In this document: one piece after another, positions 48,451-57,644 of the stretch
How the letters are laid out: the number at the start of each line of letters is the position of its first letter
How positions within the stretch are numbered: position 1 is the stretch's first letter
Origin: Mycolicibacter heraklionensis
GTDB taxonomy: Bacteria > Actinomycetota > Actinomycetes > Mycobacteriales > Mycobacteriaceae
NCBI RefSeq assembly: GCF_019645815.1
Contig: NZ_CP080997.1
Location: 4,158,880 to 4,222,879 of the forward strand
Direction: 5' to 3'
Length of the DNA stretch: 64,000 nucleotides
Translations under genes and position numbers: made by a program
The notes under the pieces: generated by a model
Seen by the model: the letters and a program-made list of their open reading frames with translations, nothing else
Databases searched by the model: none
Told to the model about the DNA's origin: nothing

Positions 48451-50450
48451 CCCCCCACCAGTTTCACCACCCGGTTGTTGCCCCGGTCGGCGACGTAGAG
48501 GGTGCCGTCCGGACCAACCACGACCTGCAGCGGGGTGTTCAGGCCGGTGAACGGCAGCTTTGTCTGGGTATTGGACCCGGCGGCCAGCTTCAGCACGGCG
48601 TGGCTGCTGTGGTTGGTGACGAAGACGTTGCCGGCACCGTCAACGGTGACGCCCCACGGGGCATCGAGACCGGTGAACGGGAGCACGCTCTGGGTGTTGG
48701 ATCCGGCCGCAAGCCGCACCACCCGATCATTGTCGGTGTCGGTGACGTAGACGTTGCCGGCGGAGTCGAGAGCCACGTCGTCGGGGTTGTGCAGCCCGGC
48801 GAACGGCAGCACCACCTGGGTGTCGGCTCCGGCGGGCAACTTGACCACCCGGTTGTTACCCCGGTCGGCGACGTAGACGCTGCCGTCGTTGTCCACCACC
48901 AGGCCTTCCGGATAGTTCAGCCCGGTGAACGGCAGCTCGGACTGAACATTGGAATCCGGGTCCAGCTTCACCACCCGATTGTTGAAGTCGGTGACGTACA
49001 CCGCACCGGCCCGATCGACGGCTACGCCTTGCGGTTCGTAGAGCCCGGTGAACGGCAGCATCACCGGGGCGTTCGATCCCGGTTCCAGCTTCACCACCCG
49101 GCCGTACATGCTCTGGTTGGTGACGTAGACGTTTCCGCTACTGTCCAACGCCAACCCGCCCGGGGACAACCGGAAGCTCAGACCGTCCAAGGGCAGCACA
49201 CTCTGCCCATTCGCCGACGCCGACGCCGCGGGGGACGTATCCGAGCGGTGGGTGACCGCGTAACCACCCACGCCGACTGCGACCAGCAGCGCCGCGGCTG
49301 CCGCGGCCGGCACCAGCCATCGGCGGTCGCCGCGGTTCTTTGCCTCGGCGGCGAATACCGGTGCGGCAGCCGGGGACTGCTGCGCCGGCCGGTCCCGCCA
49401 ACCGGTGATGGCGGGCCGCATCTGCGTCTGATCCTGCGGCTGGTCGTAAGAGTTCGGTTCGTAGCCGCGGTGCTCGTAGCCGACCGACTGCTGCCGGTAC
49501 CCGGAGGCGGGAGAGCTCCCGCCGCCGTTGGTGGCAGCGCCGACGGAGCTGGCCATTCGGGTAGCCACGCCACCCTGCTGCACGATCATCGCGGCCTGAT
49601 GCTGCTCCGCGGTGGTCAGCGCGTCGTGCGCGGCACGGGCCAGGTCGCCGGCGCTGCTGAATCGCTCCCGCGGATTCTTCGCCATCCCCCTGGCGATCAC
49701 CTGGTCCAATGCGATCGGCACCAGGCCCGGCCGCAGCTGACTGGGCCGCGGGGCGGGCTCCATCAGATGTGAGGCGATCAGTCGTTCAATGGTCTCGCTC
49801 CGGTACGGCTGCACACCGCTCAGACACTCGCTCAGCACACAGGCCAGCGAATAGATGTCGGCACGGTAGTCGACTTCGGCCCCACTGAACCGCTCTGGCG
49901 CCATGTAGTTGTAGGTGCCCAGCGCCATCCCGGTCTGGGTCAGGCCGGGATCTGCCGCGGCGCGGGCAATGCCGAAATCGACCAGGTAGGCGAAATCATC
50001 CCGGGTGAGCAGGATGTTCGCCGGCTTGATGTCGCGATGGGTGATTCCGCCGGCGTGTGCGGCGTCCAAGGCGGCGGCCACCTGTTCGATCACCGCCACC
50101 GCTCGCGCCGGGGCCAGCGGGCCGGAGCGCTGCAACTCCATGCCGAGGTCGTTGCCGTCGATCAGCCGCATCTCGACGAACATCTGTCCGTCGATCTCGC
50201 CGTAGTCGTGGATGGGCACCACATGCGGCTCGGTCAGTCGGCCCGCCGCGTCGGCCTCACGCTGCATCCGGCTTCGGAACGCCGGATTGTTCGACAGCAC
50301 GGGGGCGATCAGCTTCAGTGCAACCGATCGGTGCTTGCGGGTGTCTTCGGCCTCATAGACCTCACCCATACCGCCTCGCCCCAGCAGCCGGAGCAACCGG
50401 TATGGACCGAATTGGGAACCCACCTGCGAAGCCAGCCCGCTGTTGTTCAC
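48432..50450 (-). CDS. pknD: serine/threonine protein kinase PknD with extracellular NHL beta-propeller
   Basis: The 672-residue receptor kinase has a glycine loop LGRGGMGEVYEA (24-), lysine 46 in VALKLI, the catalytic HRDIKPAN near 138-145, DFGIARA, and APERF. A Pro/Gln-rich juxtamembrane segment and one helix (379-400) follow. Outside the membrane are about six NHL repeats (GLALDSSGNVYVTN, GVAVDRAGAVYVTDFNN and others), which form a six-bladed propeller sensor. GTG 50450 is chosen since it gives a start close to that of M. tuberculosis PknD; ATG 50480 would add 10 residues. It follows pstS2 on the minus strand. Confidence 0.93.
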   Translation of the reverse strand: MNNSGLASQVGSQFGPYRLLRLLGRGGMGEVYEAEDTRKHRSVALKLIAPVLSNNPAFRSRMQREADAAGRLTEPHVVPIHDYGEIDGQMFVEMRLIDGNDLGMELQRSGPLAPARAVAVIEQVAAALDAAHAGGITHRDIKPANILLTRDDFAYLVDFGIARAAADPGLTQTGMALGTYNYMAPERFSGAEVDYRADIYSLACVLSECLSGVQPYRSETIERLIASHLMEPAPRPSQLRPGLVPIALDQVIARGMAKNPRERFSSAGDLARAAHDALTTAEQHQAAMIVQQGGVATRMASSVGAATNGGGSSPASGYRQQSVGYEHRGYEPNSYDQPQDQTQMRPAITGWRDRPAQQSPAAAPVFAAEAKNRGDRRWLVPAAAAAALLVAVGVGGYAVTHRSDTSPAASASANGQSVLPLDGLSFRLSPGGLALDSSGNVYVTNQSMYGRVVKLEPGSNAPVMLPFTGLYEPQGVAVDRAGAVYVTDFNNRVVKLDPDSNVQSELPFTGLNYPEGLVVDNDGSVYVADRGNNRVVKLPAGADTQVVLPFAGLHNPDDVALDSAGNVYVTDTDNDRVVRLAAGSNTQSVLPFTGLDAPWGVTVDGAGNVFVTNHSSHAVLKLAAGSNTQTKLPFTGLNTPLQVVVGPDGTLYVADRGNNRVVKLVGGTEPRG

Positions 50451-50557
50451 GACGCTCCATTCACCGGTCACGATCGACATCAAGCAATCAACTGTTGCGT
50501 GAACAGAAGATTAATCAAAGGTTACCAGTGAAAATGGAACTCCGCAGATCTAGAAGA

Positions 50558-51664
50558 TCAGGAAATAGCGTCGACCGCCGTCTTCAATTTCGACGTGAAT
50601 TCCGGCGGCAGCGGAATATAGCCGTACTGGTCCAGGTCCTGCTGTCCGTCGCCGATCGCCGCTTGCATAAACGCCTTGACCGCTTGCGCCGTCGCCGAGT
50701 CGGGGTATTGCGAGCAGACGATCTCGTAAGTCACCAAGACGATCGGGTAGGCGCCCGCCACGGTCGGTTTGTAAAACGAGGAGGTGTCCACCACCAGATC
50801 GTTTCCGGCACCGCTGAACTTGGCTCCGGCGATGGTCTTATCCACCGAGTCGACGGAGATGGTGACCGGTTGCGGGCCCGCCGACGTGACGATCTGGGCC
50901 ATGTTGAGCTCGCGCCCCACCGCATAGGACCACTCGTTGTAGGTGATCGACCCCTCGGTGGTTCGCAACAGCGCCGAGGTGCCGTCGTTGCCGGCGGCCC
51001 CGACACCGGTACCGCCGTTGAAGGTCTTGCCCACACCGCGGCCCCAGGAACCGTCGGAGGCGACGTCGAGGTACTTCTGGAAGTTGTCGGTGGTTCCGGA
51101 GTCGTCGCTGCGGAACACCACGTGGATGGGCTCGGCGGGCAACGCCGCGTCCTTGTTGAGAGCTTTCAGCGCGGGGTCATCCCACTTGGTGATGGTGCCG
51201 TTGAAAATCTTGGCCAACGTGGGACCGTCCAGGTCGAGTTCGTTGACGCCGCCGATGTTGTAGGTCACGGCAATCGGGCCGAATACCGTCGGCAGGTGCC
51301 AGGGCGTCGAGCCGCACCGCGCAGCCACCCGCTGCGGCTCACCGTTCGACGGATCAAGCGGCGAGTCGGATCCGGCCAATTCGGTTTGCCCACTGGAGAA
51401 TTCAGCGATGCCGTTGCCGGACCCGTTGGCCCGGTAGTCCAGGGTGTAGTCCGGGCAGGCCCGAATGTAGGCGTAGACGAACTGTTCGATCGCGTGCGCC
51501 TGGGCCGTCGAACCGCTCGCGGTCAGCTTCTGCTTGCCGCCGCACTGCACCGCTGAGGAGCCCGACCCTGACGCCGACGACGATTGGCCCCCACCGCAGG
51601 CCACGACCATCAGCAGTACGGCCGCAAGGAGACTCGAGGCGATACCGAACCGGTTGATCGTCAA
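50558..51664 (-). CDS. pstS2: phosphate-binding lipoprotein PstS (PstS2-like)
   Basis: The 368-residue PstS lipoprotein has lipobox MVVAC and binding loops ASGSTAQAHA, ANGSGNGIAEF, LAGSDSPL and FRSDDSGTTDNFQ. The TTG start at 51664 is chosen because GGAG lies 5 nt upstream and a normal signal peptide follows; GTG 51697 would add 11 residues before it. It lies between pstB and pknD on the minus strand. The pairing pknD-pstS2 is the same as in M. tuberculosis. Confidence 0.9.
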   Translation of the reverse strand: MTINRFGIASSLLAAVLLMVVACGGGQSSSASGSGSSAVQCGGKQKLTASGSTAQAHAIEQFVYAYIRACPDYTLDYRANGSGNGIAEFSSGQTELAGSDSPLDPSNGEPQRVAARCGSTPWHLPTVFGPIAVTYNIGGVNELDLDGPTLAKIFNGTITKWDDPALKALNKDAALPAEPIHVVFRSDDSGTTDNFQKYLDVASDGSWGRGVGKTFNGGTGVGAAGNDGTSALLRTTEGSITYNEWSYAVGRELNMAQIVTSAGPQPVTISVDSVDKTIAGAKFSGAGNDLVVDTSSFYKPTVAGAYPIVLVTYEIVCSQYPDSATAQAVKAFMQAAIGDGQQDLDQYGYIPLPPEFTSKLKTAVDAIS

Positions 51665-51721
51665 CGGCGCTCCTTCGGCGGTCAGCGTGAAAACCACACG
51701 GTAGCCGAATCCGGTAATAAG

Positions 51722-52498
51722 TCAGCCAAAGCGGCCCGAGATGTAGTCCTCGGTTTCCTTAAGTCTCGGATTAGAGAAGATCTTCTCGGTGCCGTCGATC
51801 TCGACCAACCGGCCGGGTTTGCCGACGGCCTCCAGGTTGAAGAACGCCGTCTGATCGCTCACCCGCGCGGCCTGCTGCATGTTGTGGGTGACGATGACGA
51901 TGGTGTAGTCCTGCTTGAGCTGGGAGATCAGCTCCTCGATGGCCATCGTCGAGATGGGATCCAACGCCGAGCAGGGCTCATCCATCAACAGCACGTCGGG
52001 TTGCACCGCAATCGCCCGCGCGATGCACAGCCGCTGTTGCTGACCACCCGACAGCCCGCCACCGGGCTTGTCCAGCCGGTCCTTGACCTCATTCCACAGG
52101 TTCGCCCCGCGCAGCGACTGTTCGACGGTCTCGTCGAGCAACTTGCGATTGCGCACGCCTTGCAGGGTCAGGCCGGCGACCACGTTGTCGCGGATCGACA
52201 TGGTGGGAAACGGGTTTGGGCGCTGAAACACCATCCCGATCGCCTTACGCACCCCCACCGGGTCGATGCCGGGTTGGTAGATGTCCTCGCCGTCCAGCAG
52301 CACCGAGCCCTCGACCCGCGCTCCCTGGATGACCTCGTGCATCCGGTTGAGCGTGCGCAGCACCGTCGACTTGCCGCAGCCCGAGGGACCGATGAACGCG
52401 GTGACACTGCGTGGTGGTACCGACAACGTCACGTCGGCCACCGCGTGAAACGACCCGTAATAGATGTTGACGTCGCTCAGGTCCAACCTTTTGGCCAC
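51722..52498 (-). CDS. pstB: phosphate ABC transporter ATPase PstB (copy next to pstS2)
   Basis: This 258-residue ABC ATPase has Walker A GPSGCGKST near residue 39, the Q-loop in VFQRPNPFP, signature LSGGQQQRLCIARAI and Walker B VLLMDEPCSALDP. It powers phosphate import through PstC/PstA. It is nearly identical to the PstB encoded at 52736-53512, with the same length and start; they differ mainly in the helical subdomain (LLDETVEQSLRG against KLDETAEFSLRG). A promoter probably lies in the 237-nt gap upstream. It leads the pstB-pstS2-pknD unit. Confidence 0.94.
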   Translation of the reverse strand: MAKRLDLSDVNIYYGSFHAVADVTLSVPPRSVTAFIGPSGCGKSTVLRTLNRMHEVIQGARVEGSVLLDGEDIYQPGIDPVGVRKAIGMVFQRPNPFPTMSIRDNVVAGLTLQGVRNRKLLDETVEQSLRGANLWNEVKDRLDKPGGGLSGGQQQRLCIARAIAVQPDVLLMDEPCSALDPISTMAIEELISQLKQDYTIVIVTHNMQQAARVSDQTAFFNLEAVGKPGRLVEIDGTEKIFSNPRLKETEDYISGRFG

Positions 52499-52735
52499 TG
52501 GCAGCCTTCTCCTCACTCGACTCAACCTGTCCCGGCCTGAATGTTCGACGGCCCAGACCTTCTTGGAGCAACGATCTGGGCGCCAGCCTAGCCACGATCT
52601 TGAGTCCTGCAATGTGGAGGGACGCACTGGCTCTGCCAAAGTACGCCGCGAAGCGTGGCGCAGGACCTTCGGTCGATATCCGAAATACGCTACGCCCCAG
52701 GCGGTTAAGCTGCCCAGCGTGACGCCTGCGATCGC
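52499..52735. other. 237-nt gap between the tandem pstB genes
   Basis: No open frame with coding character is visible. The gap separates the two near-identical pstB genes, so the second unit (pstB-pstS2-pknD) has room for its own promoter. I see no GTTCACC-type phosphate box in it. Confidence 0.5.
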
Positions 52736-53512
52736 CTAGCCGAAGCGGCCGGAGATGTAGTCCTCGGTTTCCTTGAAGCTCGGGTTGGAGAAGATCTTCT
52801 CGGTGCCGTCGATCTCGACCAACCGGCCGGGCTTGCCAGCCTCAACCAGGTTGAAGAACGCCGTCTGATCGCTCACCCGCGCCGCCTGCTGCATGTTGTG
52901 GGTGACGATCACGATGGTGTAGTCCTGCTTGAGCTGGGAGATCAGCTCCTCGATGGCCATCGTCGAGATGGGATCCAACGCCGAGCAGGGCTCATCCATC
53001 AACAGCACATCGGGTTGCACCGCAATCGCCCGCGCGATGCACAGCCGCTGCTGCTGACCACCCGACAGCCCGCCACCGGGCTTGTCCAGCCGGTCCTTGA
53101 CCTCATTCCACAGGTTCGCCCCGCGCAGGGAGAACTCCGCGGTTTCGTCGAGCTTTTGGCGGTTGCGGATTCCCTGCAGCTTGAGCCCCGCCACCACGTT
53201 GTCGCGAATTGACATGGTGGGGAAGGGATTCGGTCGCTGAAACACCATTCCGACGGCTTGACGGACTCCCACCGGGTCGATTCCCGGACGGTAGATGTTC
53301 TCGCCGTCGAGCAGCACCGAACCCTCGATTCGGGCCCCCGGGGTGGTCTCGTGCATCCGGTTGAGCGTGCGCAGCACCGTCGACTTGCCGCAGCCCGATG
53401 GACCGATGAACGCGGTGACGCTGCGTGGCGGTACCGACAGCGACACGTCGGCCACCGCGTGAAACGACCCGTAATAGATGTTGAGGTCGGTGAGGTCCAA
53501 CCTTTTAGCCAC
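52736..53512 (-). CDS. phoT: phosphate ABC transporter ATPase PstB/PhoT (copy next to pstA)
   Basis: This is a second 258-residue PstB with the same Walker A, LSGGQQQR and Walker B motifs. It sits where phoT (Rv0820) lies after mshD in M. tuberculosis, except that pstS-pstC-pstA genes are placed between. It closes the pstS-pstC-pstA-pstB operon on the minus strand, 52 nt after pstA. Long blocks of it are almost identical at nucleotide level to the neighbouring copy. The phoT/pstB naming of the two copies is interchangeable on this evidence. Confidence 0.93.
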   Translation of the reverse strand: MAKRLDLTDLNIYYGSFHAVADVSLSVPPRSVTAFIGPSGCGKSTVLRTLNRMHETTPGARIEGSVLLDGENIYRPGIDPVGVRQAVGMVFQRPNPFPTMSIRDNVVAGLKLQGIRNRQKLDETAEFSLRGANLWNEVKDRLDKPGGGLSGGQQQRLCIARAIAVQPDVLLMDEPCSALDPISTMAIEELISQLKQDYTIVIVTHNMQQAARVSDQTAFFNLVEAGKPGRLVEIDGTEKIFSNPSFKETEDYISGRFG

Positions 53513-53564
53513 CGTGCAGCTCTCCTTGTTCGCCCACCGCTACGCGCTGGTTGTCGAGACAGAT

Positions 53565-54479
53565 CTAGAACTTCTTGGGAGCGAAGATGCGTGCCCCGAA
53601 CCTGGCCGCGACATTGAGTATCGCGATCAGCAGGATGAGCGTCAGCGCGGCGCCCCAGAGACGGTCCGTGGGAACCGCGCTGGCGCCCGCCCCCGCCGAG
53701 GTCTGGTCATACATCATTCCCGGCAGCGACCCCATGAAGCCGTGGAACATATCGAAATTCATGGCCTGCGAATAGCCGACCAGGATCAACAGCGGCGCGG
53801 TCTCGCCCATCACCCGGGCCAGCGCCAACAGGATTCCGGTGACGATGCCCGACAACGCGGTCGGAATCACGATGCTGGTGATGGTCTTCCACTTCGGTGC
53901 GCCCAGCGCGTAGCTGGCTTCGCGCAGGTCCATCGGAATGATCCGCAGCATCTCCTCGGTCGCGCGCACGATCACCGGCACCATCAGCAGCACCAACGAC
54001 AGCGACACCGCGAACCCGGATCGGTGAAATCCCAAGGTGGCCACCCACAGCGCGTAGATGAACAGCGCTGCGACGATCGACGGCACTCCGGTCAGGATGT
54101 CGACCGAGAAGGTCGCGAGCTTGCCCAGGCGGGTGCCGGCACCGTATTCGACGAGATAGATCGCGACGAAGATCCCGACCGGGATCGAGATGGCCGCGCA
54201 CAGCAGTCCTTGCAGTAGCGTCCCGACGATCGCATGGTAAGCGCCGCCGCCGGCCACGAATGCCGTCATACCGGCCTGCGAGTGCGTCCACCAGGTACTG
54301 GTACTGACGACACCGAAACCGAATTTGAACACCGAGTACATCACCCACACCAGGGGCACCAACGCCAAGGCCATCGCGAAGGTGACCAGAAGCGTCGCAA
54401 TCGAATTGGCCATCCGGCGGCGCACCCCGACCCCGGCGAACGTGCGCAGCTTCACGGGCCGGTCCAGCAACGCGGTCAT
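53565..54479 (-). CDS. pstA: phosphate ABC transporter permease PstA (second copy)
   Basis: The 304-residue PstA permease has six membrane helices. The EAA loop is LREASYALGAPKWKTITSIVIPTALSGI. It has a longer periplasmic tail region (PGMMYDQTSAGAGASAVPTDR) than PstA1. The ATG overlaps the pstC stop (ATGA). It functions with the PstC at 54476-55531 and the PstB that follows. Confidence 0.94.
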   Translation of the reverse strand: MTALLDRPVKLRTFAGVGVRRRMANSIATLLVTFAMALALVPLVWVMYSVFKFGFGVVSTSTWWTHSQAGMTAFVAGGGAYHAIVGTLLQGLLCAAISIPVGIFVAIYLVEYGAGTRLGKLATFSVDILTGVPSIVAALFIYALWVATLGFHRSGFAVSLSLVLLMVPVIVRATEEMLRIIPMDLREASYALGAPKWKTITSIVIPTALSGIVTGILLALARVMGETAPLLILVGYSQAMNFDMFHGFMGSLPGMMYDQTSAGAGASAVPTDRLWGAALTLILLIAILNVAARFGARIFAPKKF

Positions 54480-55531
54480 GAATGCACCTTCTGGGTGATC
54501 GCGACGCGCGCCAGCGCGTTGACGATGAGCGTCAGCACGAACAGCACCAACCCGGCTGCGATGTAGGCACCCGCCTTGTACTGATCGTTGAACTCCGATG
54601 CGGTGGCGGCGATCTTGGTGGCGAAGGTGGAACCGCCGTCGAACAGCGACCAGTTGAACGCCTTCTGGGTGGAGCGCAGGATGATCAGCAACGCCACCGT
54701 CTCACCGAGCGCGCGGCCCAACCCCAGCATCGCGGCGCTGATGTAGCCGGAGCGGCCGAACGGCAACACCACCATCTTGATGACTTCCCAGCGGGTGGCG
54801 CCCAGCGCCAGCGCGGCCTCGACCTGGCCGCGGGGCGTCTGGGCCAGCACCTCGCGGGTGACCGCGGTGATGATCGGCAGGATCATCACCGCCAGCACGA
54901 TTCCGCCGATGAAGATGGTGCCGCCGCCCGCCACCGACGCGTTGCCGTCGGCGAACAGGAAGATTCCACCGAGATGTTCGTTGAGCCATAGCGCGGTGCC
55001 GCGCAACTGGGGGGCCAGCACGTACAGGCCCCACGCCCCGTAGATGATCGACGGCACGGCGGCAAGGAGCTCGACCATGTAGCCCAGGAGCCCCACCAGT
55101 CGTCGGGGCGCGTATTCGGCGAGATAGACCGCGACGCCCAGAGCGACCGGCATGGCCAGCACGAGCGCGAACACCGAGACGAACACCGTCACCTGCAACA
55201 TCTCCGCGATGCCGAAGTGCATGGCGGAGGTGTTGGTGGTGACCCAACTGCCGCCGTAGGTGAAGAAATTCTCCCGGTTGCGCTGCAATGCCGGTATCGC
55301 CCGAAGCAGTAGGAAGCCCCCGACCGCGCTGATCAACACGATGATCAGCACCCCGGAGCCTTCTGCCACCAGGCGGAACAGCCGATCTTGCAGGCGACTT
55401 CCGGTGGAACGCACCGCCGTCCGGATCACCGACGGCTTCGATGCAGGCGCGGACACAGACGAGTCGGCGATGCTTGACACCCCCTCATCGCTTGCGGCAC
55501 GGCGGCTACTGGATCGCGTCGATGGCGGCAC
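54476..55531 (-). CDS. pstC: phosphate ABC transporter permease PstC (second copy)
   Basis: This 351-residue PstC permease has an unusually long Ser-rich cytoplasmic tail of about 55 residues before the first helix (GSGVLIIVLISAVGGFLLLRAI). The EAA loop reads VEAALALGATRWEVIKMVVLPFGRSGY. The GTG start at 55531 overlaps the end of pstS by 26 nt. A GTG near 55480 would shorten the tail and reduce the overlap, so the start is uncertain. It is coupled to pstA by ATGA. Confidence 0.92.
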   Translation of the reverse strand: MPPSTRSSSRRAASDEGVSSIADSSVSAPASKPSVIRTAVRSTGSRLQDRLFRLVAEGSGVLIIVLISAVGGFLLLRAIPALQRNRENFFTYGGSWVTTNTSAMHFGIAEMLQVTVFVSVFALVLAMPVALGVAVYLAEYAPRRLVGLLGYMVELLAAVPSIIYGAWGLYVLAPQLRGTALWLNEHLGGIFLFADGNASVAGGGTIFIGGIVLAVMILPIITAVTREVLAQTPRGQVEAALALGATRWEVIKMVVLPFGRSGYISAAMLGLGRALGETVALLIILRSTQKAFNWSLFDGGSTFATKIAATASEFNDQYKAGAYIAAGLVLFVLTLIVNALARVAITQKVHS

Positions 55532-56624
55532 TGAGGCGCCGTTTCAACTGGTCCGGCAACCGAACGTAACCGGCGGACGACAATTCGTCCTGGCCGCTGG
55601 TGGAGGCCGTCCTGAGGAAGGACTTCACGGCCGCCGAGGTGTCGGGGTCGTAGCCTTTGGAGCAGACGATCTCATAGGTCACCAAGACTAGCGGGTAGGC
55701 AGCGGCCTGCTTGGTGCCGTAGAGCGACCTCAGGTCCAGCCGCATGTCGTTGCTGTCCTCGGAGACGAATCCGGCCGACTGGATCGCCACACCGGCCGAT
55801 TCGTCGGTCGCGGCGACCACTCCGGAGCCCGAGTCGATCATCGCCGACCGGAGGTTGGCCTGGTCGGCGAAGCCCTTCTCGACGTAGCCGATGGCACCCG
55901 GCGTGCTCTGCACCGCCTGTACCACCCCGGCCGACTTCTGCGCACCCTCGCCGACGCCGCCCTGGAATTCGCTGCCTTCGCCCTTGGTCCAGGTCTGCGG
56001 CGCCGCGGCGCTGAGGTACTTCTGGAAGTTGTCGGTGGTGCCCGACGAGTCCGAGCGGTAGATCGGCGTGATGGCGATCGCCGGCAGTTCCACGCCCGGG
56101 TTGAGGGCGACCAGCGCGGGATCGTTCCAGCTGGTGATGGCACCGCTGAAGATCCGGGCCAGCACGTCACCGTTGAGGACCAGGTTCTCCACTCCGTCGA
56201 GGTGGTAGGCCATGCTGACCGGCCCGAACACCAGCGGCAGATGCCATGCCGGGTTCTGGCCGCACCGGTCGGCCGCCTCGGCGACTTGGGCTTCGCCCAG
56301 CGGCGAGTCCGAACCGGCGAAGTCGACGTGCCCGGCGATGAACTGTTCGCGGCCCGCACCCGACCCGGTCGGGTTGTAGGACAGGTTCTTGCCCGAGCAC
56401 TGCTTGCCCCACACCTGGTTGAACACTGCGATCGCGTTCTGCTGAGCAGTCGATCCCTCGGCGGTCAGCGTGTTCTTACCGGCGCACTCGGCGGAGTCGG
56501 CTTTGCCCGCGGTGGTACCGGTCCCCGCCGGGCTTGCGGTGTTGTCATCGCTGCCGCAGCCACTGAGCGCCAGACCGGTCATCGCGGCCGCCACCAGCGC
56601 AAGACCCGCCTTTGTGCGTTTCAT
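55506..56624 (-). CDS. pstS: phosphate-binding lipoprotein PstS (third copy)
   Basis: The 372-residue PstS lipoprotein has lipobox LALSGC and binding loops AEGSTAQQNA, PTGSGAGREQF, FAGSDSPL and YRSDSSGTTDNFQ. It starts the pstS-pstC-pstA-pstB operon. ATG 56624 gives MKRTKAGLALVAAAMTGLALSGC, a standard signal peptide; longer readings add a non-signal stretch. A PHO-box-like pair lies 78-94 nt upstream. It is less similar to the other two PstS proteins than those two are to each other. Confidence 0.93.
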   Translation of the reverse strand: MKRTKAGLALVAAAMTGLALSGCGSDDNTASPAGTGTTAGKADSAECAGKNTLTAEGSTAQQNAIAVFNQVWGKQCSGKNLSYNPTGSGAGREQFIAGHVDFAGSDSPLGEAQVAEAADRCGQNPAWHLPLVFGPVSMAYHLDGVENLVLNGDVLARIFSGAITSWNDPALVALNPGVELPAIAITPIYRSDSSGTTDNFQKYLSAAAPQTWTKGEGSEFQGGVGEGAQKSAGVVQAVQSTPGAIGYVEKGFADQANLRSAMIDSGSGVVAATDESAGVAIQSAGFVSEDSNDMRLDLRSLYGTKQAAAYPLVLVTYEIVCSKGYDPDTSAAVKSFLRTASTSGQDELSSAGYVRLPDQLKRRLSAAIDAIQ

Positions 56625-56701
56625 CAGTTCTCGCTTTCTCGCTTCCGGTTCAAATCTCTCCGGGAACGTATGCGGCACTTATGGATGGCAACCACATGGC
56701 A

Positions 56702-56720
56702 GATGAACGGGCGGTGAATA
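56702..56720 (-). promoter_or_regulatory. PHO-box-like repeat upstream of pstS
   Basis: On the minus strand ATTCACC and GTTCATC occur exactly 11 nt apart, each matching the GTTCACC unit at 6 of 7 positions. They lie between mshD and pstS, where the pstSCAB promoter is expected. Confidence 0.5.
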
Positions 56721-56735
56721 GATTTCGGCGCCGCC

Positions 56736-57644
56736 TCAAGGCTGATCCGCTGCGGCGTAAGCGGTGTCGACACTGTGCACCACAAAACCCAACTGCTGGT
56801 AGGTGCGCAACGCCGCTGTGTTGTCGGCCTCGACGTAGAGCAGCACAATCGGCGAGTCGACATCGGCGAGCCGGTCCGCCAGGTAGGCCAGGCCTACCTC
56901 GGTGAGCACCCGGCCCAGACCGCGGCCCTGAGCGGCCGGATCGACTCCCACGACGTAGACCTCTCCGGCGCTTTCGGCGCCCGGTTTGCCGGCGTGGATC
57001 TTGGTCCAGTGAAACCCCAACAGCTCGGGCCCGTCGAACGCCAGGAACAGCCCGGCCGGATCGAACCACGCCTCGGCTCGCCGCTGCGCCAGATCCTCCG
57101 CCGTCCAGCCGCCCTGCTCCGGATGCCAGGAGAACGCGGCGTTGTTGACCCGCAGCAGTTCGGCGTCGTCGGCGGGACCCGCGTAGGTACGGATCGACAC
57201 CCCCGGCGGGATCGTCGGCTGCGGCAGTCCGCGCAGCGAGCGGCGCATCTGCAGCAACTCGCGCACCGTGGCCAGGCCCAGCGCCGAGGCGGTGGACTGA
57301 GCGGCGGGCAGTGTGCCATGCGCCCAGAACCGGGTGCGGCCGTCGGTTCTGGCCAGTGCGGCGCGGGCCATCGCCGCCCCGATACCGCGCCGGCGGGCGT
57401 GCGGCGCCACCACCAGCTCCGCCATCGGCGCGGCGTCCGCCGAGCCGGCGGTCAGGTTCAAGTACCCCAGCACCGTTGCGCCGTCACCGGCGACCAAGTG
57501 TTCGGTGCGGGACGCGGCGAGCTCCCGCAGTACCTGCTCACCTACCGGGGCGACGCCGTCGTGGTCGCCGGCGGCAGTGATCAGCTCGCGAATCTGCCGC
57601 TGCTCCTCATCGGTCAGTGCGGCGTGCCACTGCGGGGCGGTCAC
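56736..57644 (-). CDS. mshD: mycothiol synthase MshD
   Basis: This 302-residue acetyltransferase catalyses the last step of mycothiol synthesis, acetylating Cys-GlcN-Ins. It has two GNAT domains. The N-terminal one contains AELVVAPHARRRGIGAAM, and the C-terminal, catalytic one has VYVVGVDPAAQGRGLGRVLTEVGLAYL and LYVEADNTAALRTYQQLGF. The GTG start overlaps the stop of glnR (GTGA). The order glnR-mshD-phosphate genes matches Rv0818-Rv0820. Confidence 0.95.
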   Translation of the reverse strand: MTAPQWHAALTDEEQRQIRELITAAGDHDGVAPVGEQVLRELAASRTEHLVAGDGATVLGYLNLTAGSADAAPMAELVVAPHARRRGIGAAMARAALARTDGRTRFWAHGTLPAAQSTASALGLATVRELLQMRRSLRGLPQPTIPPGVSIRTYAGPADDAELLRVNNAAFSWHPEQGGWTAEDLAQRRAEAWFDPAGLFLAFDGPELLGFHWTKIHAGKPGAESAGEVYVVGVDPAAQGRGLGRVLTEVGLAYLADRLADVDSPIVLLYVEADNTAALRTYQQLGFVVHSVDTAYAAADQP

